A DNA stretch of 64,000 nucleotides, from assembly GCA_029964075.1 (NCBI GenBank), contig CM057142.1:31994392-32058391 (forward strand), in the 5' to 3' direction. The DNA is from Patiria pectinifera (Eukaryota; Echinodermata; Asteroidea; Valvatida; Asterinidae). Position 1 is the first letter of the stretch, and every line of letters starts with the position of its first letter. The notes under the pieces were generated by a model. The model searched no databases. It saw only the letters and a list, made by a program, of their open reading frames with translations, and had not been told where the DNA came from. Of this stretch, positions 17,831 to 30,054 are shown in pieces. Made by a program: the position numbers and the translations under genes.

Positions 17831-18330
17831 AGGGGCGGGGGGCAGGCGGCACCCCCCCCCCCCCATTTTTCCAGGCCAACAAAAGTGCCCTACTCGCGTT
17901 CATAATGTGCCCCCTCGCGTTAGATGAAAACAAAACTGCCACTCAAACGCATGCTTAAATACATTATGATCGCGCTTAAAAATTGTCTCCTCTCTTGTAA
18001 TGCAAAATTGCCCCTCGAAAACACAAATACCCCTCGCGCAGTAACAAGATTGTGAACCTTCTCGCGATGGAAAACTATAACTCGAAAGCACAAACACCCC
18101 TCTCGCAATAATACAATTGTGCCCCTCTCGAGATGGAAAACTGCCCCTCGAAAGCGCAAGCACAATAAGTGCCCGGCTCGCAACATTAAAAATGTGCCTT
18201 CTCAAGATGGAAAACTGGCCTGTAAAAAAAATCATAGTGCTCCTCACGCGAATAAAATGGTCACTGAACTGTAATCAAAAGCAACAGCGCCCCTTTCACG
18301 AAAAAAAAATGATCCCTTTGCATAGGCCTC
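17831..18330 (+). repeat. Expanded G-rich/CCCCTCG repeat with ~70-bp degenerate tandem
   Basis: It starts CAGGGGCGGGGGGCAGG like the family at 40-190 and 2293-2395. Four to five degenerate units then follow of the type GCCCCTCGAAAGCACAAACA ... CTCGAGATGGAAAACTG. The open minus-strand frames here are by-products of the tandem. Intergenic between TTC8 and the P450. Confidence 0.65.
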
Positions 18331-20100
18331 AATAGTCAAATTCAAGGACGGACCCAAAAGGTTACTGCATTACTGCTAATTTTCCTTTCCAAAAATGGAA
18401 GCTATAGTTGACCGGAAATGTCATGTTGAGCAGAGAGACACTACTATCCTTCGTCTGCAAACCACATTAACTTCCTAACCTCCTGAATTCCTAATTCCTA
18501 AATTCCTGGTTATTAATTGGGGCACACCGATGAATAATTGTGGATAAATAAATAATTTAAGGATAAAATATACTTAATAACTATTTTGAGTGCCACACCC
18601 TTATTATTACCTTACCTTAAAATTGTGAACAGATAAAAAAAAAAGGGATTGTGCCGGAACCAATAATATGACCACAACTATTTATTTTAGACCCCCTCCA
18701 AAAATACGGCTTTAACCTCAACAAGCGCCCCAGGCCCGTGGCAAGCCTGCATTGTGTGCGGGATTTTTGGGTTTTTTTATTTGGGGGGGGGGGGGATACT
18801 GAAGAACTGACCATTTTGTGATGGACTTCACGCATGCTAACACTGAAAATATGGACAGTTCAATTATCAAAACAAGAAAGCACTCTAAACAATTCCCCGC
18901 CATATTGTCAGTACACCCAAAAGAAATACTCGCATAAATGGTGAAAAATAAAATAAAAAATAAAAAATAAAAAAGAATCATGGATCAAGACCCAGATCCG
19001 GATCACTTCCAAAATTTAATTGATTTGTATTCTTATCCCAAGGACCAGCCCCTACAATTTTTTTTCACGTAAATCCGTGAAAAACTGTTTGAGTTAGAAA
19101 AACTGTTTGAGTTATCTTGTTAACAGACAAACCAACCAACCAACCAACCAACTAAAAGATATTGTTTAATTTAACCTTTACAATTTAACCTTTACAATTT
19201 AACCTTTACAGTTTGCCTTTACAATAGCAAAAAAGGGGACTCGTTTCGTATTTTGTATGGGTCGTTTGATCTTGCTGTTGCAACCTCCTTCCAACGAGTT
19301 ACACTTTTAATGCAAACATCAAAGTTGCGTAAACCGACGATTACTTTCGCCTTTACTCCTTGACAGTTTCCTGATCTGCTCGATCATAAAAAAAATAATA
19401 CATGTAATAAAAAAAAAATAAGATCAAATTTTCGCTGGTACCTTCAACATTATTATTACATCACTGACGCCCACGTGGAAATTATTTACATCAAAACCAA
19501 CTACGCGGGTAACTTCGTCAACTTCCTTGGTAGAGATGCTGGTTTGATTTGACCGCAGTGTTGTGTTTTCTGATCATATTTTCACAATGCATCACCCCCA
19601 CAAATACTGCGAAAAAAACTATATAAAGGATCCAAAGCAACTTTTGCCATCAGTCGTATTATACTCATAACCGATTGAGTCAAAACCAAAGTCTCGCTCG
19701 TCAGCAATAAACGCGGTTTGGAGTTCACTGCCCGCCTTTTTTTTTGTTTCTTAAAAACACGAGGCGTAAACAGCCAGTTGTCATCGCGTTGCCGGTTTGA
19801 CTTAGTCACTTGCCCACCCCTAAATCTCCCATCTCTCAAGCGTATTTCCTGAAGGGAAGACAGAAACACAAAAGGGGAAAACCGGCCACATTATCATTTC
19901 ACGTTGGAAGGTGTTTCCGAATCCTGCAGACGAAAAGAAAGTAAGAGAAGAGTGGATTTCGGTTCCGAGACCAGGTTTGTTCAGCATCTAGGATACCCTC
20001 GGGACGAGCGCAGCTGCTCTCACACGCGAATCCACGCACGTAGACCACCTTTCAAACAAACTTGGATGTCCAAAACATTCCAAAGCAAGCTTAAGAGGAC
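18331..20100. other. Intergenic, simple repeats only
   Basis: Contents: a (TAAAAAA) tract at 18948-18976, a CCAA tetranucleotide run at 19129-19152, and a 14-bp tandem AATTTAACCTTTAC repeated four times at 19168-19223. Nothing coding is recognisable in the remainder. Confidence 0.4.
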
Positions 20101-20110
20101 GGCACAATTT

Positions 20111-20147
20111 GATAAGATAATCAGATCAACTAACGTCATCTATATAG
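20111..20147 (+). promoter_or_regulatory. GATA-site pair and TATA-like box upstream of the P450
   Basis: GATAAGATAA at 20111-20120 gives two overlapping GATA-factor sites, and TATATAG at 20141-20147 is a plausible TATA box about 165 bases before the start codon. Position and spacing are reasonable. GATA motifs are common by chance. Confidence 0.35.
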
Positions 20148-20310
20148 CGTGCAACTGATATCGCAAAACCAAAGCTCAGTTTATACTGGCGCGATTATTA
20201 ATAAAACTGAGAAAATCGGACTCCGTTTTCAAGGGAGAGTTGCTCCCAATCAGAGTCCAGCTGCCACACATTTCGAACCTATAACTTGACTGGAAGCCCA
20301 TTGGATGAGG

Positions 20311-23300
20311 ATGGCTGTGCTGCACTCGTCGGTCATTCTCAGGTGTTTAGCCCGGTTACTTCAGGGAGGTTTCGTCTCGCTGGTTCTGGTCGCCCTCGCC
20401 TGGGCTCTGCTTCAGTACAAGTAAGTAAACCAATCCGTTCGATTTTAAAGCTTCGTGTGGAGGAATAAAAGACTCGTTTTTGTCCTCCCCAAAAAGTCTT
20501 AGCGAGGGGCACAAGGAGGGGCATCCCATGTCCCCCTTTGGTCTATAAGTCAATGCTTCCTTTTTGAAGAAACCGATTATATTGTGTCAACTGCAAAAAC
20601 AATTAACATTTAGAATCGAGTAAATCCCTGAATGTTCGCTGTTTTCGCTTTCAGGTTCGCATGTCTGCACATCCACGCAGGCAGAAAATATATTTTTTCA
20701 AATTGCATTTTCAATTTTTTTTTAAAATAAAGCTTAGAATGCATTAAGTAAGTGATAATATTGTTTCTTTTTATTTCAATAATTTCTATTCCCGGGGGAA
20801 ATCCATTTTATTTTCTGTTGTCGGTCACACAAGAGTAACTTACTTCCAAAAGTATACTGCCACCATACAAATCCTCAAATGAACTTAATTCCTATAAAAC
20901 CGTTCAGTCCGTGCTCCTCAAAAAATATGATTGTTTTCCCCTAACGAAATTCTAATTTGTGTGTTTTCTGTACTAAAACATTTTTTTATTTGGCTCTTCT
21001 GCAACTCTCTGGAAAAAAAAGTGTATTTTGGGGGTTGCCAATTCGCACACACACATTTGCCCATGAAGTAGATCGGTTCCGATTCATAATCGATTCGGAT
21101 GAGATCAAAGACCAGGTTAAACTGCCAGATTTGAATATTTCTTGGGCCGCAAATAATTCGTAAAGTAATTATCCATAACTAAAGTGGGCCGTTTTGTAAA
21201 TAAAAAGTTGCAATTTAAAAAAATAATTGGATTGAAATTAAAAAAAACACCAGCACGGACAGTAGGCCTTCATCTATGATTACTGTTATAGATCACGAGG
21301 TATGAAGCGTCTCCCCCACGGTCCCACCGGCTTACCCCTCCTGGGCTACATCCCCTTCCTGGGCCGCAAACCCTACCTGACATTCACCCGTCTGGCCCGG
21401 CGCTACGGCAGCGTGTTCAGTGTGCAGCTGGGTGCCAAGCTCCTGGTGGTACTCAACGGACGGAAGGCCATCCGGGAGGCGTTCGTGACCAAGAGCCGGT
21501 CGTTCTCTGGACGGCCGCGGTGGGTGCTGAATCGGGTCAACCAGGGGAAAGGTGAGTGGCAAAGTAGTGGGTATCACGATCATCACCATCACCACTCTCA
21601 CACTCACCAAATTTATCACCATCATGACCATGTTCACTATACCTTTGTCAATATCGCCAAAATGTTCATCATTTCACATAGCCATCATCCCTATCTTCAC
21701 CATCGTGATCGTTCTAGTCCGTCTCATAATCACTAAAATTAATAATATAACAACACAATCTCTTTTTTTTAACAAAAATTTTGCAAATCAAGACACCATC
21801 GTGAGAGTGACTATGTTATTCAGAAATACATAACGGCCTAAATTTTGGCGTTATTTTTGCGACTTCTTCAACCTTGTGTTGTAACCCTCTGTCTATCTTG
21901 TTTAACACGTCTTGAAACATTTTCTGCTGTATGTTACATTCAATACCAAGACTCTTCTTGAATTTTTAAATAGTGTGCACAGTTTCAAAATCCCAACTTT
22001 CAACTTGTTTTATTTCTCAGCATTTCGTTTTTATTTCATCAGATTGAGAGATGTATGGACTCACATAAGGTCATTAATTGAAACCTCTGTCATCACCCCA
22101 GCGGGAATTAAGACTCGCCACTGCCCGTGGCTCACGGTCAAATACCGCAACAGACAACCCCCACCTAAACACAACACCCCACCCCAACTTTACCAGAAGC
22201 TTATTTGATTCGCAGAGGTATTTTTTTCCATCAGCCTGTCCGAATTAAGTATCAATTTTGTTGGACTTTGTTTTTCCTGGATTTGGAGTAATCTTGTCGA
22301 GAATGAGACCAAAGTGCGCCAACCCAATGAAATCGGTAGAAGAGGAGCTTTAGAAAGGATTAATTTTAAGCCTGCGAAACCGGCTCCAAACATGTTGTCG
22401 TGGTTTTGAACATCCTCGCAGTGCTGACAGAACCAGACTCTTATTTTCCTTTTAGACTTTGGTGCTGCATGGTGTTTTAAATTTTACTGTTTTCAAGTAA
22501 AGGCATTGCGCATTTTGACTTCTTTTTTGTCGGTGGGTGAGTTGATGATTGTACACTCTTAAGTTTTAAACCGTATCATTGTAATAAAAAGAAACTGCTA
22601 ATTCAAAATTAATAATTTGTCTGCATTGGTTTGTTTACTGAGGTCTTGTGCACACTTTAACACCAATTTCATTTAAAGAAAAAAAAATAGCGGACTTTTG
22701 TTGGCGATTCGAACGCAATGTCAAATTTACGATGAGGAGTTTTAATCTGACCGAGAAATATCTTTTGTTTTCCGGGGTATTAATAAGGGCAATTCCACAG
22801 TAACTTTCGTTACATTTTAGGCACTTTGGCACGCACAAAAGAGTCTCACAATTGAATGCATTCGTTTCAACAGTCAGACTATTTTTTTCTTCATTTGAAC
22901 ACTGTAACATAGTCTGTTTGAACATTATCTATACAAAGTGAAAAGCTTCTTTTGGGGGGGGAGGTGGCAACAGTTTAAACTTTGGTAACTTTCGTTATGC
23001 ATGAAAAGAACATGCATCATTTCTTGAAGGTCTTGATTGAAAAGTCTCCTTATACTGGACACGCATTGATAAAAGTAATATAGACCTATACCATTTATTT
23101 TCTGGTAACTAAACTACAGGAAATCTCATTTCCGATTTGGCCACATACCCTGAAATGGTGGTAACTTTCGTTACGGTTTGTCCGCCTATCTTTGGTTCAT
23201 TATTAAACATTAATTTTAAGAAACTAATAATCAATCAAAACACTCTTTTTGCATAGGATTTGAACCTTTCTCCCTGACTTAAAAACAAAAACTCACAATA

Positions 23301-26300
23301 ACACTCACTTTTGCATGTTAAAACAAGGTGCCAAAATGACTACCAAAATACACGATTTTAGCCAAACTATAATATTTTGGGGACCAAAAAACACACTTAA
23401 CCACATTCCATACCACTCAAAAGAAATATCTTGTCCCCTTTAATTTGATACCACATTTGTTGTTGTGATGCTTGTTGTTCTGAAGATATAATAAATTTCC
23501 ATTTTCAGCCTTGTCCACTTCTCCGTGGAATTGCCCATAACCATTGTTTACAACAGGCTTATATTTTACCGTGTACATGTTCCAGTACCGGTTAAGGCCC
23601 TGTTATTCTTATAATTCAACCACATGACTTGTACTTTTGACCAATCAGGAATCGCCAACCAGCAGGCCAATCCAACGTGGCGGGAACACCGTCGTTTCGT
23701 GCTGTCGGTCATGCGCAGTATCGGTGAAGGCCGTACTCAGATGGAAAACAAGGTAGCGGAGGAGGTAAGGTCCAACATTGTTTCACTACGTCGATCTAAA
23801 CAGACCTCTTTATACCGTATAGTTCGCATGTCTCACTGTGGTGAATTTGAGTCCAAGTGGCATGTGGGGGGTTGCACATGCCCCGCCCCCAGTCATTTCG
23901 TCTGCACCTCAGACTTCTGTAGTAAAATCCTTCCTGTTGCCATTTTGAGCCAGTTTAGGAGCGAAAACAAAATTGGGCTGCCTTTTCAGAAACGCTACTA
24001 ATTGTGCCTTCCTTCTATCTATTGATTCCGATTCTATGACTCTAGTGCCAGTGGTGAAGTAAAAAATAATAATATAATTTGGAGGCATGTTATTGCATCA
24101 ATGTTCCCTTCGGAATTTTATTCTGTGAGCCCGCATATTCCCACGTCGACAAAATTAATTATTGTCCCTAGCTCCACCGATCGAAACACGGTATAGCGTA
24201 GGTCAACAGATGCTCATTGCCAATTGTGTATCCTCATTAAATATCAAAACAGTGATTTAAGGGGCGATTTTTTCCCAAGCCACATACGTACCTAAGAAGT
24301 TAATTGGGGCTCGGTGAAACCTTACGCGTACCATTTCTAACGGATGAGACAAATACGAAAAATTTTAGGGGAAGTAATCCACCGTAATACCCCATTTTTC
24401 CTTCAGGTGTCCCATCTTATCGCCGAGTTCTCATCCCACCACGGCAAGGCGATGGACATGACCTACCCAGTCCAGCTAGCCTTCAGTAACGTCATCTGCT
24501 CGGTGTGCTTCGGTCAGCGCTACCAACCCAACGACCCGGACTTCAAGCGTCTCCTGCACATGGCGGATGTCTTCTTCAGTCACCTGACCAGCGCAAGCGC
24601 CGCGAACTTTATCCCGCTGCTCTGGTACCTCCCCTTACCCGGTCACCGGGCGGTCCAAGAGACGTACGCCGGGATTTTGGACTTCGTCTCGGCCAGGGTC
24701 GAGGAGCACAAGGCTAGCTTGGACCCGGACTCCCCGCGAGACCTCATTGATATCTACCTGATTGAGATAGCCAAGCGGAGAGCTGAATCCCCCGATCTAC
24801 CAGCAGAAAACGGTTTCACGGAGGATTACGTTCAGCACGTGGTGGCAGACTTGTTCTTTGGCGGCACTGAGACGGTCAACGCCGGTGTGTTGTGGGGCTT
24901 CGTGTGCATGGTCATGTATCCGGACATTCAGACTCGTGTGCAGGAGGAACTAGATGAAGTGGTTGGACAGAACCGCGCGCCTACAATGGCAGATCGAGCT
25001 CATCTGCCTTACACACAAGTAAATTACATTGCTTGATTTTGCCAAGTAACTTTCGCTATTTATTTGTCTTAATATTTATTTTCATAGATCCAAGGGGGTA
25101 AAGAAGGTAATTGCAAAACGTCGATAGATGTCAACACTGGGCCTAAACAAAATGTTATGACACATGCTGCTAAAGGATTGAAACGTCAGGTCCTCTAAGC
25201 TTTACAAAGTTCGAAAAAATGAAGAGAGTGGCAACACAATGATAACTGAGAAGCTTTTTATAACAATTTCTTAATTGCTTTCTGCATGGTTTATAAAGGA
25301 GGCGTGGCATTATCATCACTTTGTTCCCTTGGCGTGACGTGAACTTACCCCTCTCAATCTCATATTTCATTCCTTCTTCACCTTTTTCATCGGCAGGCCA
25401 CACTCCAAGAGATCAACCGGCGCTGTAACGTCATCCCCTGTGCCATACCGCACGTGACAACGGAAGACGTGGAAATGAACGGCTTCGTCTTACCCAAAGG
25501 GACTACCGTCACGGCCAATCTGTACTCGGCCCACATGGACCCTGACTACTGGCGGGAGCCCGAGCGATTTGACCCCACGCGCTTCTTGGACGAGACCGGG
25601 AAACTCATCAAAGGGAACGATTCCTACATGCCCTTCTCTTTAGGTAAATCCAACAGGGCTTAGTGACGAATTTTAAATTGGCACTGAAATCGAGGGCTTC
25701 AGTGCTGTATTTTGTTGAGAGGATTTAAAATGAAACAGTCATCAATGTTATACAACGTTTCAATTTCAATTTGAAATTCGTCACATCCAGGTTAATTGGG
25801 GAAAGGGGTATTGTGGACTGGTTCCCGCTCCCATAATATGGGGGGGGGGCGGGGCGGTAGCTAGTTCCCATTTGGGGAAGGGGGTTGGGGGTGACAACAA
25901 AATTAATTTGCCGACAAAGACTGATCCGTGCGAGAAGGTAGCCAAGATTTTTCTGGTCGCTCACCCGCAGCTAAATGGAGGGGGGGGGGGGGGGGCTTTT
26001 CGATCTACTTCATTCTGGAACATCATTCAGAGAATATGATTGTAGGGATGATTTTTTCCCACCGGCTGGTGATCATGGATTCCTCCAACCTATCTTGTTA
26101 ACATCAATGGCTTCATTGTCATTCACAACAGGTCCTCGTGCGTGTCTCGGGGAGCAGTTAGCCAAGTGTGAGATGTTCCTGACGTTCACTGGAATCCTGC
26201 AGAAGTTCCGTCTTGAGTTGCCTGAGGGAGGGCCGCCGCCTACGCTGGATGGCTTGCCGGGAATCACACACGCGCCCAGAGCGACCAAAATCAGACCAGT

Positions 26301-26313
26301 ACCGAGAAATTAG
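20311..26313 (+). CDS. Cytochrome P450, CYP2 clan (complete, 6 coding exons)
   Basis: A microsomal haem-thiolate monooxygenase; substrate unknown. Exons: 20311-20420, 21292-21551, 23649-23764, 24407-25018, 25397-25643, 26132-26313. All introns are GT-AG, phases close, total 1527 nt = 508 aa. The start at 20311 has a better context (aggATGG) than an in-frame ATG at 20305. Residues 14-36 are the membrane anchor, and LPHGPTGLPLLGYIP (44-58) the proline-rich hinge. WREHR (134-138) is the C-helix WxxxR, GGTET (314-318) the I-helix oxygen-activation motif, EINR (371-374) the K-helix ExxR, and PERF (421-424) the usual meander motif. FSLGPRACLG (446-455) is the haem loop, ligand Cys453, split by the last intron after the first base of Gly449. 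All key residues are intact. The hinge and I-helix resemble CYP2-type enzymes; I cannot name a subfamily. Intron 2 carries a TIR element, 22787-23536. Confidence 0.95.
21575..21720 (+). repeat. CAC/CAT-rich simple sequence in P450 intron 2
   Basis: An imperfect trinucleotide-like tract (ATCATCACCATCACCACTCT and similar) directly after exon 2. It makes the exon frame appear to run on as a His-rich tail; the GTGAGT donor at 21552 ends the exon. Confidence 0.7.
22787..23536. mobile_element. 750-bp TIR element (GGGCAATTCCAC family E) with ATAA target duplication
   Basis: Ends GGGCAATTCCACAGTAAC and CGTGGAATTGCCC are inverted and flanked by ATAA on both sides (22783-22786, 23537-23540). The phrase GTAACTTTCGTTA recurs inside at about 22800, 22985 and 23160. 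Its right third (CTTGTCCCCTTTAATTTGAT ... TTGTGATGCTTGTTGTTCTG) matches a fragment at 41470-41598. A 260-bp relative sits at 53592-53851. No transposase. In P450 intron 2, ending about 110 bases before exon 3. Confidence 0.85.
25820..26000. repeat. G-run-rich segment in P450 intron 5
   Basis: Contains G runs at about 25840 and an uninterrupted run of about 18 G at 25979-25996, shortly before exon 6. Such a run may slow polymerases or form quadruplexes; no repeat family was assigned. Confidence 0.5.
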
Positions 26314-26625
26314 TCAGATTACCAAAGAAACTATAGGTTTATAACTGCATTGACATTAGTGTTACTGCCTGATAGTAATTTGGACGTCGCGGTGATCACG
26401 TCCACTTTGCGTAGTGTCAGTAGCAGCGCTTGAACCATATTTTGCGTCCCCGTTAGGAGCATATAGCGCCCTCTGTCGGTGTTATCTTGAAGTTTTTCAT
26501 GATTAACTTTTTTTTAACCGGGGTGAGGCAGCTACTTATTGTAAGACCTTCCTGCGGACCTACTGTAGGTTTTAACGGACATTATTGTTGTTGTTTGATT
26601 AGTATATTTATTATAAACTACATGA

Positions 26626-26631
26626 AATAAA
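26626..26631 (+). terminator. Poly(A) signal of the P450
   Basis: AATAAA 313 bases after the P450 stop codon, in the context catgAAATAAAgaggtg, followed by a T-rich stretch. It gives a 3' UTR of about 330 nt. Confidence 0.6.
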
Positions 26632-26639
26632 GAGGTGTA

Positions 26640-28516
26640 CGTAATTCTTTCTGCGATTTAATTATATAATTAACCTTTTTAATTTTTAAAGAATTTACTA
26701 GGTCTGTAAATAAGTATTCTTGTATGGGGGAAAATATGTAATTATGGGTCACCAAGGGAATGGAAAAAAACGTACTTTTTATCACTCTAATCTTCCAGAA
26801 TTTTTCAACTAACCCTTCTGTTTGAATCTTATTTTTTTCGGCATATGTGAAATAGGTCAACAATATTGAGGAAATTAAGATATTTTGTTGCTTGAATCAA
26901 ACTATTGTTTCGAAGACTTATGAATTCAGAATATAGAGGCATAGTAAGTAGTGTGAATGTTTTCACAATTTGTGTAATGAAAAAAAAAACAATGAAGTGA
27001 GTCGGAAATGATTCTGTCGTTTTCATTATTTCTGTTGTTATGTGAGCTGGGGGGGGGGGCAACCAACGGACCAGGCCCATCATGGAGTATGGGCCTTCAC
27101 AATCAATCCCTTTTTAATATTTCCATGCCCGTAATTTGATATGACACCCAACATAAAAGAAACAGGAATTATTTGAACAAAATGACGAGCAAATTGATTA
27201 AATGCACGTCGGAACGTTTGCAATTACCCGGAAACTACCGAATTAGCGAGAAGATCCTTGCTTGCTCAAAGTGAAGATATTACCAAATATCCAGTGATTT
27301 TTTTCCTCCTGAAATGGTACGATTCGGGGACAGAAAGTAATCTTTGAAGGTGGTTGGGTTAAGAAGATGTCTACCCTACCACATAGGATGTCGATACCAT
27401 CCCACCCTCCTCCCGGCTAAAGAAGAGGGCACTGTATTTTACCTCCCCAGTCTCTCGAGTTACTGGCCGGCACCTTTGAATTTCCGACTCCTCCTACCTT
27501 TTGATTTTTTTCCAACCCACGTATAGATACCCCGCTTCAAAGAAGTCTGCATTATGTCCCTCAAACTCAACTTTCCACAAATCCTGCTTCCCTCGTAAGA
27601 CCATGGAAGAATAACAGTTATTCCTCTATGCTGACTAAATCCGAGCTTGAAGTTGAGCAATAATGGTCATGGATGCGTCTGGAAAATCGCCGTGTCGATT
27701 GGTGGCGCTGTCAACGGAAACAATCTGGATGGTCTAGTCGTCGACTCCACACACACAAAACAAACCATTACTCGATACAGGAATTTCACGAAACACTCGA
27801 TGTTCCGGAACCAGGCTAATAAACTTTATGATAAAATTTGATGATGTGAGTGGTCGTGAGTCATGATGTTTTCTGGCTTTTTGTTATGACACGGGTGGGA
27901 TGTGACTTATTTTTTGTAGTGTTATGGTAGGATTTGGTCGGATCGGACTGGTCATCATCACCACTTCGGAGAGGAAGTGTGCAATGTGTTATTTTCATCT
28001 CAAGAAACAATGCAACGACATTGATGATGTGTGTGACTGCGACGGCTCATTGTGGATGCATGGAGTTCAAGTTGTACTCAACCGGAACTGAACGTTAAAG
28101 CGATTGGGCCCTGTATTGTACATCGGTTTCAATCAACCGTTACCGTAAGTGCATTGATAAGCCCGATGGGATTATGTTTATTATTATTTTTTTATGCAAC
28201 CAAAAAGTCAACATCAACACGAAAGGATAAATCCATGTCATGTGTGACTAATCACACAGGCAGTGCAATACTCCCAATACTGCAGTGAGTGCAGAGAAAA
28301 AATCTGAGACAATTCAAGACAGCCAGAGGAATTGCATTTGCAATTTGCATGATTTGGTGGGTTGTTATGTAATGTTAAAGTTGTCAAACTGTGCTTTAAA
28401 TTCAACATTTTTATGTCTTGTCCACAGTAGTTTGTACAGAAATAATTTTCATTATTGTAACTACTTGAAATAAATTATTATTTGTAGGTTGCGGAAAGAA
28501 TGTAGTATCCATGATA
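26640..28516. other. Intergenic between P450 and PLEKHH, little recognised
   Basis: AT-rich, with one G run (27048-27057). A non-coding first exon and the promoter of PLEKHH may lie between here and 30 kb, because its first coding exon starts with an AG acceptor; I could not place them. Confidence 0.3.
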
Positions 28517-28823
28517 GTGTGGCCGCAATATTGCTGCGCTGTATCTCTGGCCACACGCCAGGTGCTCCAGTACTACTGAGGAGTATATTCCAAACACTGG
28601 CGCTCCCTTTTTGGGCAATTTTGTTACAAACCAGTGTATGGTTGTATTCTATGATTTCTCATCTTTTGCCCTCTGGGTAGATTAGGTAATCTTTCTTCAA
28701 ATTTTCGAGAAATTTAGCATCTTTCTGGAGTCCATATGCGCCAGTGTTTGGACTAAACTCCTCAGTAGGTTGGGAAACCAGACGTGTGGCCTAACATACA
28801 GCGCAGCAATACTGAGGCCACAC
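28517..28823. mobile_element. 307-bp foldback element with ~90-bp arms
   Basis: GTGTGGCCGCAATATTGCTG at 28517 mirrors CAGCAATACTGAGGCCACAC at the right end. The arms continue through TGCGCTGTAT, GGCCACACG, ACTGAGGAGT and CCAAACACTGGCGC before a loop of about 130 bp. No ORF, no duplication identified. A hairpin MITE. Confidence 0.85.
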
Positions 28824-29104
28824 AAGTGGGGCTATTTGGTTGTGTGTCAATTAGTTATAGAGTCAAGTGCATTTTCAAATTATTTTCTAAAAAAGATTGA
28901 AATGCTTTTTGGTCAGAAATTCATATCTTTTCGACATTTCTGCATGGACTGACCTTCATTGAGAAATGATGAGAAAAGTGGTGTCAGGATGCAACACTCT
29001 TTCCTACATTGTAGGTTGCATTTGTCATTTGTCATTTGTTTCTACATGTATGCTATAATGTGCAAAAGATAGGCCTACTCCTGAATTTAATATTGACGGG
29101 CCAC

Positions 29105-29260
29105 AAATGATTAATTCTGTATATTTGTGCAGTAAGTTTTTCTCGTGGGAATTTTTTTTTTGATGTCTCATTCAGAACAGAAGTGAATAACTTTTGTATT
29201 GCTAGAAAAAAACAATTTAAAAATAAAGAAATTATCATTTGAGACAAGGTCTAATGTGAG
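29105..29260 (+). repeat. Interspersed repeat (family T, short copy)
   Basis: GATGTCTCATTCAGAACAGA, GTGAATAACTTTTGTATTGC and TAGAAAAAAACAATTTAAAA match the 36.4-kb copy and, inverted, the 10.97-kb and 51.83-kb copies. Confidence 0.55.
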
Positions 29261-29312
29261 TTTATGAATAATTCTAATGTTTGCTTGTTTCCTTTGTTTT
29301 ACAAACCTTTGG

Positions 29313-29587
29313 GGAGTCAGGTTGGGTACATGTACATGTACTTTCCTCGCCTTCCACCGCTGTGACCCGGGTTTGAATCCCGCCTGGGCCAATATGTGGA
29401 TTGGGTTTTCAGTCCCTGCCTGATTCCGTGGGTTTTCCCCAGAACATTCTTCTGGCTTTTTCTCCCACATCTAAAACTGTAATTTCTTCCCATTGTCTTC
29501 TCTTTACTGGGACCCATGGGAGACCAGTGGATTCCACTGAATGGGCTACCCAGTTAAAATAAGAAATAAATAGATAAATAAATTAAA
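29313..29587 (+). mobile_element. SINE-like retroposon with B box and A-rich tail
   Basis: GGTTTGAATCCCGCCTGGGC is a tRNA-type B box. A body follows (GGATTGGGTTTTCAGTCCCT, CCGTGGGTTTTCCCC, TTCTGGCTTTTTCTCCC), then an AAATAAATAGATAAATAAAT tail at 29562-29587. The A box is unclear. The open minus-strand frames across it are not genes. Confidence 0.65.
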
Positions 29588-30054
29588 AAAACTTTTGGCT
29601 TAAATTATCAAGTTGTTTGATAAGTTTTAGTTTCTTGTCTTATCTAAATTTCTGCAATCGCATTGTTCCATGTTTTTTTGATGTTTGGACCTTATAATTG
29701 AAGGCATTTGTATTTGTACATGATATTGTTAAAAGTTGCTATAAACGGTACAATTTAAGCAGCGTCTTAAATTAATTTTAAGCACTCTATTAGTACAGGC
29801 ATGCAACTTTTCCTCGGATCAGCTGATTTCCTCTTTTTTGACTTCCAATGTGTGCCATTGAAAATAGAAAAACACTGTACAAAGTCTTGGAAAGATTTGA
29901 ATTTCCTCTTTATTTTGTGACTTCCCAGTTGCATGCCTGTTAGTAAAAACATATTTTCTTTTTTGTTTAATAGGCCCCTTGAATTCAATTTGCTATTACA
30001 ATTTACTAATCTTGTCAAATAACTAAAATTATAATTTTGTTTCCTTTCATTTAG

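Noticed and set aside
17900-18247. 115-codon minus-strand ORF between TTC8 and the P450
   Set aside because: It arises from the degenerate CCCCTCG tandem; both overlapping minus-strand frames look alike.
21302-21736. Extension of P450 exon 2 into a His-rich tail
   Set aside because: A clean GTGAGT donor at 21552 precedes the CAC/CAT-rich tract, and exon 3 continues the P450 in phase.
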